Shown: in pieces, positions 9,136-18,781 of the stretch
How the letters are laid out: each line of letters opens with the position of its first letter
Numbering within the stretch: position 1 is the stretch's first letter
Source: a bacterium
GTDB lineage: Bacteria; UBP6; UBA1177
NCBI GenBank assembly: GCA_017963125.1
Contig: JAGCUA010000014.1
Coordinates: 1 to 59,639, forward strand
DNA: 59,639 nucleotides
Direction of reading: 5' to 3'
Position numbers and translations under genes: made by a program
Notes under the pieces: model-generated
The model's input: only the letters and a program-made list of their open reading frames with translations
Databases searched by the model: none
What the model was told of the DNA's origin: nothing

Positions 9136-10647
9136 ATGAAAAGGGTAATGTTTGTAGTTTTGATTTTTGTTTCTTTGATTTTGATTTCCTGCTCCTCCTC
9201 GCACTCATCAAACGATTCCGATTCTGTTCCTGATTCTGACACCGACATGCAGGATTCGGAAATCGTTGACGGCGATTCTGATTTACAAGATTCTGAAATT
9301 GTTGATGATTCTGATGACGATTCAGATTCACCTGAACCTGCCGAAGAAATTTTTGAAGAAACTGAGCCGATCAACGGCTATGAACGCTGCTACGACAAAA
9401 TTCCGGCAGGGCCTTATGATGGCTTTTTTGCCGACCCGAAACTCGAATCGCAAATAAAGCAAATTCTCGGATATGAAGCTGATTACGAACTAAAAGAAGA
9501 AGACCTCGAAAAAATCACGGAAATAAATCTGTCTGTCAAAGATCTCCGGGGTATTGAAAAATTAGTTAATCTTGAATATGCCAAATTTAATGATAAAGGT
9601 GGCGGCGGAAATATATACGATTTCACACCTCTTTCAAATCTGAAAAAGTTAAAAAAAGTCCGTATTTATTTTCGCCGTCCAGTAGAAATATCACCTGATG
9701 AACATGTCGTAAACATGACTTGTCTAGACGGTTCTTTTTCACTTCTCATGACTCTCGAAACTCTTGAAATTGAAGAGACTCAGCTAAAAGATATTTCTCC
9801 GATAGAACAGTTGGTAAATCTGAAAACCTTGGATTTGGGTATAAACCAGATTGAATTTTTACCTGAAAATCTAGGAAATTTACAGAAACTCGAATTTTTA
9901 TCTTTTGTTCACAACAGAGTGAAAGATGTTACACCTTTGAAATCATTAACGAATTTAAAAGAATTGTTTTTCCATTATAACTATGTTGAAGATATTTCTC
10001 CGATAAAAGATCTGGTTGGTTTAACCCGACTTGGTTGTGACGGGAACAATATAAAAGATATTTCAGCTATTACAAATTTAGTAAACTTGACTCAATTACT
10101 ATCAGATCAAAACCGGATTGAAAAAATACCTGAAGGAATAGAAAATTTAAAGAAACTTCAAGAAATTCAGTTGGAATTTAATAAAATCAGCAGTCTTCCA
10201 CCTCTAAACGGTTTGGAATCTATTAAAAAATTAGATTTATCCCATAATGAATTGGAGGATAAAGACCTGTTTCAGCTAGATGGTCTTAAAAATTTAGAGT
10301 TTTTATATGTTGCCGTAAACAAAAAAATCACCAAAGTTCCTATTATGAAAGACCTTAAATCTCTCAAGGAGTTATATTTAAATTACAACAGTATTACGGA
10401 TTTATCAGGTTTTGCCGATAACGAATCATTTCCGGCTCTCAGGAGATTAGATGTCGGATCAAATAACATAGATAATGTCGAAGCATTTAGAAATAGAAAA
10501 GGTTTATCAAGTCTGTGGGTTGATAAAAATTGCATCAAAGATTTTTCACCACTTGAAGAATTGAAAGCACGGGGAACTTATGTCGGCGGAATGAACGAAC
10601 AGCTGGAAAGCTGTGAGGATACAACAACTTTAGGTGAAGGAGAGTAA
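9136..10647 (+). CDS. Leucine-rich-repeat surface lipoprotein, paralogue 1
   Basis: The 503-residue product has a signal peptide with lipobox (LILISC), a Ser/Asp linker (SDSVPDSDTDMQDSEIVDGD) and from about residue 95 a string of internalin-like 20-22-residue LRRs (for example LVNLKTLDLGINQIEFLPEN, LKSLTNLKELFFHYNYVEDI). It closes with a non-repetitive cap ending GGMNEQLESCED. LRR domains of this type bind proteins. ATG 9136 is preferred because GGAGG sits just upstream; the earlier in-frame ATG would overlap that site. The gene is followed after 1 nt by a close paralogue. Confidence 0.88.
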   Translation: MKRVMFVVLIFVSLILISCSSSHSSNDSDSVPDSDTDMQDSEIVDGDSDLQDSEIVDDSDDDSDSPEPAEEIFEETEPINGYERCYDKIPAGPYDGFFADPKLESQIKQILGYEADYELKEEDLEKITEINLSVKDLRGIEKLVNLEYAKFNDKGGGGNIYDFTPLSNLKKLKKVRIYFRRPVEISPDEHVVNMTCLDGSFSLLMTLETLEIEETQLKDISPIEQLVNLKTLDLGINQIEFLPENLGNLQKLEFLSFVHNRVKDVTPLKSLTNLKELFFHYNYVEDISPIKDLVGLTRLGCDGNNIKDISAITNLVNLTQLLSDQNRIEKIPEGIENLKKLQEIQLEFNKISSLPPLNGLESIKKLDLSHNELEDKDLFQLDGLKNLEFLYVAVNKKITKVPIMKDLKSLKELYLNYNSITDLSGFADNESFPALRRLDVGSNNIDNVEAFRNRKGLSSLWVDKNCIKDFSPLEELKARGTYVGGMNEQLESCEDTTTLGEGE

Positions 10648-10648
10648 C

Positions 10649-12211
10649 ATGAGAAAAAGTTTTATTTTGGTTGGTATGGTGGTGGCTTTCCTTCTTTTTT
10701 CCTGCTCTTCATCAAAAAATCCTAACGATACGGACATTCTGCCTGATTCAGACATAAACACGCAGGATTCTGAAACCCAGGATGACGATTCAGACATGCA
10801 AGAAACTGAATTTGTTGATGATTCTGAAGAAACCTTAGAGCAAGATTCAAATTCCGATACAGAAGAAGATTTCGATTATGAAGATGATGAAACTGAAAAT
10901 GATGAAGAATATGCGGCAGACTTTGATTTAACAAACTGTTGTGAAGATTATCACAAAGAATTTCCGGACGAACCTTTATTTGACGAACCTCCTTCAATTT
11001 TTGACCGTTACAAACGCTGTTATGACGAGATTCCTGATGATCCTTACGAAGGTCTTTTCGCTTCTTCGAAACTCGAATCGCAGATAAAACAAAGTCTCGG
11101 ATATGAAGTTGATTACGAGCTTACCGAAGAAGATTTGGAAAAAGTTAAAGAAATAACTTTGTCTGTCAAAGATATCCGAGGAATCGAAAAACTGATAAAT
11201 TTGGAATCCGTTACGATTTCAACAGGCAAAATCTATGATTATACACCTCTTTCCAAACTGAAAAAATTGAAGGACCTCGTAATAGATGCATCAAGCATGA
11301 CTTGTCTTGACGCTTCTTTTTCACTTCTCACGAGTCTTGAAACACTTGAAATTGAAGATACCCAGTTAAAAGATGTTTCTCCGATAGAACAGCTGGTGAA
11401 TCTTAAAAGTTTAGAATTGAGTTGTAATCAAATTGAATCATTACCTGAAAATATCGGAAATTTGCAGAAACTTGAATGGCTCGCTTTTGATTATAATAAT
11501 ATCGAAAATCTTGAACCAATCCAAACACTAACTAATTTGAGGGAGCTATTTTTCAATTATAATTACATCAAAGATATTTCACCTATAAGAAATTTAGTTA
11601 ATTTGACCCGTTTAGGAGGCAATAACAATAGAATTATAGATATTTCACCGCTTACAAATCTGGTAAATTTAACTTATTATGTAGGATTGACTTACAACCA
11701 GATTGAAGAGCTTCCGAAAGGAATAACAAATCTGAAAAAATTACAAACTATTGAATTGGGTTTTAACAATATCAGTAGCTTACCTGATCTGAAAGGATTG
11801 GATGCTCTTAAGCAACTAGGTTTGTCACATAACAAATTGGAAAATAAAGATTTGCTTAAGTTGAATGATCTTACAAAATTAGAGTTTTTATATGTTGCCG
11901 TAAACAAAAAAATTACCAAGGTTCCGATTATGAAAAATTTGAAATCTCTGTATGAATTGATTTTGACGGGAAACAATATTAATGATTTGTCAGGTTTCGC
12001 AGACAATGAATCGTTTCCTGCTCTAAAAAGGTTGGATGTCGGGTCAAATAAAATAGACAATGTCGAAGCATTCAGAAATAGAAAAGGTTTGTCGAGTCTG
12101 TGGGTAGATAAAAACTGTATCAAGGATTTCTCTCCTCTTGAAGAATTGAAGGAACGCGGAACTTATGTCGGCGGCATGAATGAACAGCTCGAAAGCTGTG
12201 AGGATAAATAA
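10649..12211 (+). CDS. Leucine-rich-repeat surface lipoprotein, paralogue 2
   Basis: This 520-residue protein parallels its upstream neighbour: lipobox signal peptide (LLFSC), a longer acidic linker (DSNSDTEEDFDYEDDETEND), an inserted segment with a Cys pair (LTNCCEDY), and the same order of LRRs and cap (SLWVDKNCIKDFSPLEELKE). The repeats have diverged, but the last 80 residues are nearly identical in protein while many third codon positions differ. It starts 1 nt after the preceding stop, with GGAGAG inside the upstream coding end, which implies translational coupling. Likely an old tandem duplication whose cap is under strong constraint. Confidence 0.88.
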   Translation: MRKSFILVGMVVAFLLFSCSSSKNPNDTDILPDSDINTQDSETQDDDSDMQETEFVDDSEETLEQDSNSDTEEDFDYEDDETENDEEYAADFDLTNCCEDYHKEFPDEPLFDEPPSIFDRYKRCYDEIPDDPYEGLFASSKLESQIKQSLGYEVDYELTEEDLEKVKEITLSVKDIRGIEKLINLESVTISTGKIYDYTPLSKLKKLKDLVIDASSMTCLDASFSLLTSLETLEIEDTQLKDVSPIEQLVNLKSLELSCNQIESLPENIGNLQKLEWLAFDYNNIENLEPIQTLTNLRELFFNYNYIKDISPIRNLVNLTRLGGNNNRIIDISPLTNLVNLTYYVGLTYNQIEELPKGITNLKKLQTIELGFNNISSLPDLKGLDALKQLGLSHNKLENKDLLKLNDLTKLEFLYVAVNKKITKVPIMKNLKSLYELILTGNNINDLSGFADNESFPALKRLDVGSNKIDNVEAFRNRKGLSSLWVDKNCIKDFSPLEELKERGTYVGGMNEQLESCEDK

Positions 12212-12235
12212 CAATTTTAGAAGATGGAGAGTAAC

Positions 12236-15200
12236 ATGAAGAAATGTTTTATGTTGTTTATGATGTTGGTTACTTTTTTAAGTTTGTTTGCGGAGGGATA
12301 TCCAAAGGATCCTCCGCACACCTGTCTTGATTATGCAAAAGCAATAAATCCTAATCTTAAAATTGGTAACAGGAACTTTTGGCAATATCTTGAACAAGAA
12401 GAATTTATGTCTTTTAATACCGATTTTATTCCCGATTGGTTCGACCATTTTGAATTTGCTGACAATAATGAAAACGCAGGTTATAGTAAAAATTTTTTAC
12501 AAGAACACGGCGGTAGATCCGGGAAACTTGTTTATAGGTATAAGATAGAAAATGATGTCGATTGCGAAGAAAATGACGATGATTATGAAGAAAATGACGA
12601 TGATTCTTGGAAATACGATGTGATGTGCAGTGGAACTCTGATCGGGAAAAACTATTTTATCACAGCAGGGCATTGTGCAGTAACAGAACAACAAACTCAG
12701 GAAGGATGTGTAAAAATAAAACATCTAGGAGTTTTGTTCGGTTATCAAAAAGCCGATCTTGAACACAACGATGATGAGGAATATAGCGATGATGATGATG
12801 AAATAAACGATGATGACAGCGAGATGTCTGAATATCCAAGAGTTTCTCTTAAAGGATATTTAGATGAAAACGGGGTTTATAAGCACTATGGTGAGCCTGG
12901 AGAACTTACTAAATTTACCGAACATCCGGCATATTTTCCTATAAAAAAAGGGTGTAACAATGATGGATCTGTAGAACACGGTTGGAATTACATATGTTCT
13001 AATAAAGATGAAGAAAATAATGATGACGAAGAAGAAGCTATTGCGGTATCAGAATTAAGATGGCCTACAGATTTCCATTCAGTTATGGAAATAAATAAAA
13101 TTGATTATGCTATATACGAATTGGATATAAATTCCAATCATAACTTTCCTTCCAACGATTACGACCCATGGCGTTGGGATTCTGAAAACAACCAACTTTC
13201 CCAAAATACACTTCCTGCAAATCAGGTTAAGCCATGGATTCTTCCAGATAATACGAACGGTTTCAGAGGATGGGCAAGAGTCAACACGGCTGTTTTGCAA
13301 GCAGATTCGGGTATAAATGTGATTGGATCTCCTGGAGTTGCAGCTATTCTATATGGAGACGATTATTACTTAATATCATCCGAAAATCCACTTGGCTATT
13401 ATGGAAATGATCATTACTTTGGTTCACTTGGAGGAGTACTTATCCCTTATGGAGATGATCATTACTTGGGATTGAAAGTTGTAAATAGCGGAAGTGTTGT
13501 GAATGGTGCTGGCAAAGGATATGGTCATTCTTATTATGAAGATATTTTGATATTTAAAGGGGCAGATATCTACTTTGGTCATTCAGGCAGTTCTGTTATT
13601 GATGATTCCGGAAGAGTTGCTGGAGTTGCATCATGGATTGGTTGCGCTTCTGATGACAATTGGGGTCATATTTTGCAGAATTATATGTTACTTAATAGAG
13701 ATGCTGAAAACTATGCGACCCCGATGTGGAGGATATGCCAAGTTTCGCAGATAATAAAAGATGCTGCACGGGATATGGACTGTGACGGAATGTTTGATTG
13801 GAAAGATTATATCGCAGGAATTGCTTCGCTATTGAGAAATATAGATGTTCTGGGGTTACGCGGACATTTGATAAACAATTTTTCTGTTTCATCTTCGACC
13901 TCAGAACTTCAAAACTACAGATACGAGTTGGATCATAACAAAGTGATTCCCGAGACAAATGAACTTCCTGCATATACTTATCAGGTTATTTTGCCGGATA
14001 ACGGCGATCTGTTTTATGTCGCGAAACAGAACGGCATTTATTATCTTTTCCAAAACGGAACAGCTCTTGGAGAAATCTCAGATTATCCGTATTTGATCGG
14101 AAGCAGTTCGCTTGTCAAAGGCAGCGACATTTATCTGGCCGGAGGTTATATCGAGGATATCAGGAGCAATAATTCTTCACCATACATAATAAAAATCTCA
14201 AGCGACGGGCAGAACGGCTATAATTGGAACAGAGTTTCAACTCTGCCGCCGATTTTTGAAGACATCAGGATTTTCGCACTCGGAAACGATATTTATGTCA
14301 GCGGAAATACAGACAACAATTTCGCCGTTTATAAACTTGTGACCGACAATCAGAGCGAATACGGCTATTCACTTTCAGTCATAAATTCCTCTCAGCCGGT
14401 CAGAAAAGACTATAATCTGACTGCATCCGACGGTAAAATCATCGTTTCGGGCGGTGCAACAGATTACATCCGCAATGTTCTGAACCTTGACGAATCACAA
14501 TATCCTCCGGAATTTGCTGTTTACAACAACATAATAATGCTTGAACCGGCTGTCTCAAACAACTGGGTCACAGTCGCCGAGAACATAAACGACAAACTCA
14601 TAATGATGAGCGTCACCGCGATAGACGACGGTGAGCTTGTAATCATAAATCCGTTCATCACAGTCGGAAACTCCATGCAGAAAATCGTTATGGATTTGTC
14701 GGAAATCCCGATAAACGGAGAACATTTAAGAGTTGACTTTGAATTTGATCCCGTTGTTTACTGCCTGGGCGAATCGGAAGATGCTCTTTCCGGCGGCCTT
14801 ACAATCAGCGGCGAATGCGTTCCCTTCACTCATCCGTGGTACAACTCTTTCTCAGCCGGTGCAACTGTTTACAGCTTAGATGGAAAAGGCGAAAGGCTCT
14901 ATGTCGGCACGAACAATGCTATAAAAGTCTACGACATTTCCGATCCGATCTCTCCTGAGCTTGTTTCATCCTTCTCTACAAACAGCAGAGTCAACGATCT
15001 TGAAGTTTACGGCGATACTCTTTTTGCAGCGACAAACGGAGGGCTCTACAAACTCGATGCTTCAAACGACACCCTTACACAAACATTGTTCGTTTCGGCT
15101 TTCCTCAACTATCAGTACAAAGTCGAAGTTTACAACGGAAAACTTTACGTCGGAGACGATAGCGGCATAAAAGTCAGAGACCTTGAAACTATGAGCGTTC

Positions 15201-15712
15201 TCACCTCGGTAAACAACGGCTCCGTGCTCGACTTTGCAATAGAAAACGGAGAAATCGGACTTTACAAAGATGCTTTGTTCTCTCCGGTAGAGATCCGTGA
15301 TGCTGATACGCTTGCCTTGAAAGCGAACGAGTTCTTCGGATGTTTCGAGATAGAGGTGGGAAGCTCTGACGGCAGATTTTATCTCTCATGCGATGATGAA
15401 ATCTATAAATTTGAAGACGATGGTGACGGAGGCATTTCTTTCACCGAACTGTCTGGCGACATCAGAGAACTTCAGGATGTCTACACTTTCGACGGATATA
15501 CTTATTTTTACGATGAAAACACCATCTGGATTTCAACCAGCAGCGATGTTCCCGCGCTTTGCGGAAACGGCATAGTCGAAGGTGATGAAGTATGCGACGG
15601 AGCACCGATAGAATGCACGGAGTTGGATTCAAATTATGTCAGCGGAACCGCGACATGCAATGCAACCTGTGACGGCTACAATACAAATAATTGCTCAGAT
15701 GACGGATGGTAA
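12236..15712 (+). CDS. Secreted trypsin-like serine protease fused to LVIVD-like repeats and a Cys-rich tail
   Basis: The 1158-residue protein has a cleavable signal peptide ending near LSLFAEG. The protease domain (residues about 30-500) shows a candidate triad: His146 in ITAGHC, Asp290 in KIDYAIYELD and Ser450 in GHSGSSVIDD. The usual GDSGG is altered to GHSGS. Two Asp/Glu-rich insertions (near 107-124 and 175-202) interrupt it. Residues about 550-900 look like Kelch or beta-propeller strands, and about 890-1090 contain LVIVD-like units (AIKVYDISDPISPELVSSF). The C-terminus CGNGIVEGDEVCDG is the DUF4215-type Cys-rich module common in Myxococcota. Codon composition changes near 13900, AT-rich before and richer in G/C after, so the gene may be a chimera. 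The leader repeats the GGAGAGTAACATG of its upstream neighbour. Confidence 0.85.
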   Translation: MKKCFMLFMMLVTFLSLFAEGYPKDPPHTCLDYAKAINPNLKIGNRNFWQYLEQEEFMSFNTDFIPDWFDHFEFADNNENAGYSKNFLQEHGGRSGKLVYRYKIENDVDCEENDDDYEENDDDSWKYDVMCSGTLIGKNYFITAGHCAVTEQQTQEGCVKIKHLGVLFGYQKADLEHNDDEEYSDDDDEINDDDSEMSEYPRVSLKGYLDENGVYKHYGEPGELTKFTEHPAYFPIKKGCNNDGSVEHGWNYICSNKDEENNDDEEEAIAVSELRWPTDFHSVMEINKIDYAIYELDINSNHNFPSNDYDPWRWDSENNQLSQNTLPANQVKPWILPDNTNGFRGWARVNTAVLQADSGINVIGSPGVAAILYGDDYYLISSENPLGYYGNDHYFGSLGGVLIPYGDDHYLGLKVVNSGSVVNGAGKGYGHSYYEDILIFKGADIYFGHSGSSVIDDSGRVAGVASWIGCASDDNWGHILQNYMLLNRDAENYATPMWRICQVSQIIKDAARDMDCDGMFDWKDYIAGIASLLRNIDVLGLRGHLINNFSVSSSTSELQNYRYELDHNKVIPETNELPAYTYQVILPDNGDLFYVAKQNGIYYLFQNGTALGEISDYPYLIGSSSLVKGSDIYLAGGYIEDIRSNNSSPYIIKISSDGQNGYNWNRVSTLPPIFEDIRIFALGNDIYVSGNTDNNFAVYKLVTDNQSEYGYSLSVINSSQPVRKDYNLTASDGKIIVSGGATDYIRNVLNLDESQYPPEFAVYNNIIMLEPAVSNNWVTVAENINDKLIMMSVTAIDDGELVIINPFITVGNSMQKIVMDLSEIPINGEHLRVDFEFDPVVYCLGESEDALSGGLTISGECVPFTHPWYNSFSAGATVYSLDGKGERLYVGTNNAIKVYDISDPISPELVSSFSTNSRVNDLEVYGDTLFAATNGGLYKLDASNDTLTQTLFVSAFLNYQYKVEVYNGKLYVGDDSGIKVRDLETMSVLTSVNNGSVLDFAIENGEIGLYKDALFSPVEIRDADTLALKANEFFGCFEIEVGSSDGRFYLSCDDEIYKFEDDGDGGISFTELSGDIRELQDVYTFDGYTYFYDENTIWISTSSDVPALCGNGIVEGDEVCDGAPIECTELDSNYVSGTATCNATCDGYNTNNCSDDGW

Positions 15713-15843
15713 TCTTAGTTAGCACAAGCCCGTCAAATGCAACTCACGCCCTCTCCGCTCCTGAATAAAAATTCTTAAAGGTATTGAGAAAAAAAAGAAA
15801 CTGACTAAACTATATCGGTTTTGATTTTTTTAAGAGGTGAAAT

Positions 15844-16575
15844 ATGAGAAAATTTTTGTTTGTTTTGGCTGTATTTTTTGTTTGTCCGTTGCTTTTTGCA
15901 GCTGATATCTGGGAAACTCGCGAAGAGGTCGACGTGAACGGTATGCTTGCCGAGAAAAGCGTGATTATTTCCGACAGCGTGATGAAGGTCCTCAATACTT
16001 CGCCGAACGGCGATACTGAAACTCTTGTCGATCTCAATGCTGACAAGATCACGATCATCAATCACAAATACAAATCTTTCCAGACGATAAAGCTCAGCAA
16101 ATACATCGCATTCGCGCAGCAGCTTTTCAACGAACTCAAGGAAAAAACAGGCAAATTCGATCCTGACAAAGTCATTCCGAAGGTAACTTTCGAAAAGCAG
16201 GGGAACGAAATTGTTGAAAAGTGGAACTGCGAAGTCTGGAATGTCGTAGTTGACGGCAAACCTTATTCCAAAGTTTGGGTCGCTCCGGAATTGAAAAATC
16301 AGCAACTTATTGAATTTAAAAAGAAATTTGCTGCTGCACTTCCTGAAAACCTTACGAAATACCGCAGTGTCGAAGCTCAGATCGAAGACAAATTCGTTGA
16401 GATCGGCATAATGGTCCGCTCGGTCAAGCTTGCCCAGAATCCCAAGATGCCTGAGGTCAAGATAACGGTCAAAAAGGTGGCAAAATCAAATCTTAAAAAT
16501 ATAGATCTTGTTATTCCGGCTGGTTATGTTGATAAATCGGCTTCAGAAACAGTAAATCCTCAGACTAAACAATAA
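15844..16575 (+). CDS. Periplasmic DUF4412-like protein
   Basis: The 243-residue protein has a clear signal peptide (MRKFLFVLAVFFVCPLLFAA). The mature part fits the DUF4412 plan: an opening strand (ADIWETREEVDVNG), a 'DLNADKITIINHKYKSFQTI' segment in which metal- or ligand-dependent conversion is typically inferred, and a middle WNCEVWNVVVDGKPYSKVWV hairpin. The family is of unknown function and periplasmic. The 131-nt gap before it holds no gene or clear terminator; a ribosome site (AGAGGTG) lies just before ATG. It is followed after 21 nt by a lipoprotein and may be cotranscribed with it. Confidence 0.75.
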   Translation: MRKFLFVLAVFFVCPLLFAADIWETREEVDVNGMLAEKSVIISDSVMKVLNTSPNGDTETLVDLNADKITIINHKYKSFQTIKLSKYIAFAQQLFNELKEKTGKFDPDKVIPKVTFEKQGNEIVEKWNCEVWNVVVDGKPYSKVWVAPELKNQQLIEFKKKFAAALPENLTKYRSVEAQIEDKFVEIGIMVRSVKLAQNPKMPEVKITVKKVAKSNLKNIDLVIPAGYVDKSASETVNPQTKQ

Positions 16576-16596
16576 CTTTCATTTTTGGAGAAAAAC

Positions 16597-17463
16597 ATGA
16601 CAAAAAAACTTTCTTTGATTGCAGTTTTTGCAATTTTTTCGATGTTTGTTTTCGTTTCCTGCGGCAGTGACGATGAAGATGGAACTGATATGGAAACCGG
16701 CGATACGCAGTCTGATACAGACGTAACAGACTCGGATACAGATACAACGGATACTACGGATCCGACAAATCCGACAGATGATCCGACAAACCCGACGGAC
16801 GATCCGACGAACCCGACAGATGATCCGACGAACCCGACAGATGATCCGACGAACCCGACGGATGACCCGACGAACCCGACAGATGATCCGACGAACCCGA
16901 CGGATGACCCGACAAATCCGACGGATGATCCGACAAATCCGACTGACCCGACGAATCCGACCGATCCGACGAATCCGACTGACCCCACGAATCCCACTGA
17001 CCCGACGAATCCAACTGACCCGACCGATCCGACAGGAGGCGACGACAGCAACCTTAACACCGGCGACGAAAGCGGAAATCAGGCGCAGTCCGGCAAAGTC
17101 GGTGCTGCCTGCACAAGCGAAAATGACTGTAAAGGTTCTTATGGAAGTGGGGATGCTGAACAAGGAATGGATTGTTGGAAAGCATCTGAAGGATTCCCCG
17201 GCGGATACTGCTCATTTAACATGGACGGAACTGATTCTACGGCTTGCAGCAGCACTGGAGAACTTGCCTATAATTTCGGCGGCAGCTGGGGCGGAAACGG
17301 TCTTTGTCTGCACAAATGCACAAAACCCTCTGATTGCAGAAAAGGTTACCGCTGCTCGAACAAAATCCATGCATGTCTTCCCAACTGCAAAATTGAAGGG
17401 TACGAATGCCTTTTCGGAAAATGCGACGAAACTGACGGCGTCTGCCTTAAAAGCGGTTACTAA
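16597..17463 (+). CDS. Surface lipoprotein with DPTNPT repeat stalk and Cys-rich domain
   Basis: The 288-residue protein opens with [20 protein letters not shown] and a VSCG lipobox, followed by an acidic Thr/Asp linker and about 90 residues of DPTNPTD repeats. The C-terminal 130 residues are Cys-rich ([44 protein letters not shown]), a pattern seen in secreted proteins of Myxococcota-like bacteria. ATG 16597 is preferred to an in-frame TTG at 16585 because the TTGGAG there is the ribosome site. The stalk probably extends the Cys-rich head from the outer membrane. No function known. Confidence 0.85.
   Translation: MTKKLSLIAVFAIFSMFVFVSCGSDDEDGTDMETGDTQSDTDVTDSDTDTTDTTDPTNPTDDPTNPTDDPTNPTDDPTNPTDDPTNPTDDPTNPTDDPTNPTDDPTNPTDDPTNPTDPTNPTDPTNPTDPTNPTDPTNPTDPTDPTGGDDSNLNTGDESGNQAQSGKVGAACTSENDCKGSYGSGDAEQGMDCWKASEGFPGGYCSFNMDGTDSTACSSTGELAYNFGGSWGGNGLCLHKCTKPSDCRKGYRCSNKIHACLPNCKIEGYECLFGKCDETDGVCLKSGY
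16759..17034 (+). repeat. In-gene tandem repeat coding for DPTNPT(D) units
   Basis: About nine 21-bp units (coding DPTNPTD, consensus GATCCGACGAACCCGACAGA) pass into shorter 18-bp units (DPTNPT). Copies differ at third positions only. Unit lengths are multiples of three, so copy-number change would alter stalk length without a frameshift. Confidence 0.9.
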
Positions 17464-17474
17464 TGGAGAAAATT

Positions 17475-18761
17475 ATGGAAAATCTCACTTTGAAAACTTT
17501 GAACGAAGCCGACCTTCAGGGAAAAATCGTCCTTGTCCGCGTTGACCACAATGTCGTTAAAAAAGGAAAAATCGAAGATCCTTACAGAATAGATTCGACT
17601 TTCGCAACGATCTGCAGGATTTACGCGAAAGGCGGCAAACCGATACTTATGACCCACGTCGGACGCCCGAAAGACAAGAAAACGGGCGAAATCACGATGG
17701 AAGAAAAAACTTCCGTTATGCCGGTCGTAAAATATCTCGAGAAAAAACTTTCGCTCAGGATCAAAGTTCCCGAGTTCAAGGCTGAAGACGCTTTCGGCTA
17801 CAAAAGTCTCTGCAAAGAAGTTATGGATCCGCTTCTCGACGAGCTCAAATCGGGAAAGATCGACATGATCTACCTTCCGAACACACGCTGGTTCGCAGGA
17901 GAAGAGGCAAAAGACGAAAAGGCAGAGAAACTTGCAGACGAAATGGCCGCAATAGCCGATGTTTTCGTAAACGACGCTTTCGGTTCATGGCAGAGCCACA
18001 CTTCGACTGTAAGAGTCGCGAAACGCCTTCCGACATTCGCAGGGATTCTGATGGAAAAGGAAATCGAGAACTTAAAACGCATCTACGAACCGGCTCGTCC
18101 TTTCCTCGCAGCTGTCGCAGGATCGAAATTCGATACCAAGATCGAGCCTCTTTCGGCGCTTCTGGAAAAGGCTGACCACCTTGTTCTCGGCGGAGTCATC
18201 TACAATGCATACCTTTGTGCTAAATACGGTGTAAAAATCGCGGGCGTTGAGGAAGAAGACATTGCATCGGCAAAGAAATTCGTCGACTTCTCGGCAAAAT
18301 TCCCCGGCAAGATCGTCGAACTTCCCTACATCGTCGAATCCGACACGATGGAGGGCAAATTTGAAGGGCAGTACAGAACTGTCGCTCTCAAAGACCTCAA
18401 ACCGGGAATGGAACTCAAGTTCGTTCTTGACGCAGCTCCCGAAACTTTCTCGGATCCGGCAGTCGCAGAGATCTTCGCAAACACGAAGACCTTCTTCGTA
18501 AACGCTGTCATGGGCTTTACACCCAATTTCGGAAGCGGAACTGCTGCGATGTATTTGCTTATCGACAAAAACAAAGACGCCGGCAAACTTTACGGCGGCG
18601 GCGACACACTGCAGGATTTCAAAAAACTCCTTCCGGGAACCTACATGGCGGCTGTCGACAACTCGAAATACTACATGTTCACAGGCGGCGGCGCAGTGCT
18701 TAAAGCGATCGAGGAAAAAACTCCGGCCGGAATGGAACCTGTAAAAATGCTTCTTAAGTAG
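17475..18761 (+). CDS. pgk: Phosphoglycerate kinase, divergent
   Basis: The 428-residue protein follows the PGK fold order: VLVRVDHNV near residue 20 (usually RVDFNV), MTHVGRP near 60 (usually SHLGRP), LPNTRW where most have LENVRF, VFVNDAFGSWQSHTST, AVAGSKFDTKIEP (usually GGAKVSDKI), YGGGDTLQDF and the C-terminal FTGGGAV nucleotide loop. It is slightly longer than typical PGKs (390-415). It should transfer phosphate between 1,3-bisphosphoglycerate and ADP in glycolysis, but the His in RVDHNV and the altered first loops suggest a deep-branching subfamily. ATG 17475 with GGAG is preferred over the ATG at 17463. No other glycolytic gene is nearby. Confidence 0.9.
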   Translation: MENLTLKTLNEADLQGKIVLVRVDHNVVKKGKIEDPYRIDSTFATICRIYAKGGKPILMTHVGRPKDKKTGEITMEEKTSVMPVVKYLEKKLSLRIKVPEFKAEDAFGYKSLCKEVMDPLLDELKSGKIDMIYLPNTRWFAGEEAKDEKAEKLADEMAAIADVFVNDAFGSWQSHTSTVRVAKRLPTFAGILMEKEIENLKRIYEPARPFLAAVAGSKFDTKIEPLSALLEKADHLVLGGVIYNAYLCAKYGVKIAGVEEEDIASAKKFVDFSAKFPGKIVELPYIVESDTMEGKFEGQYRTVALKDLKPGMELKFVLDAAPETFSDPAVAEIFANTKTFFVNAVMGFTPNFGSGTAAMYLLIDKNKDAGKLYGGGDTLQDFKKLLPGTYMAAVDNSKYYMFTGGGAVLKAIEEKTPAGMEPVKMLLK

Positions 18762-18781
18762 TCTGTCTATTCGGAAAAGTC

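Noticed and set aside
16560..17163. Long antisense ORFs opposite the DPTNPT repeats
   Set aside because: Low-complexity repeats stay open in several frames; the plus-strand lipoprotein has a signal peptide and ribosome site.
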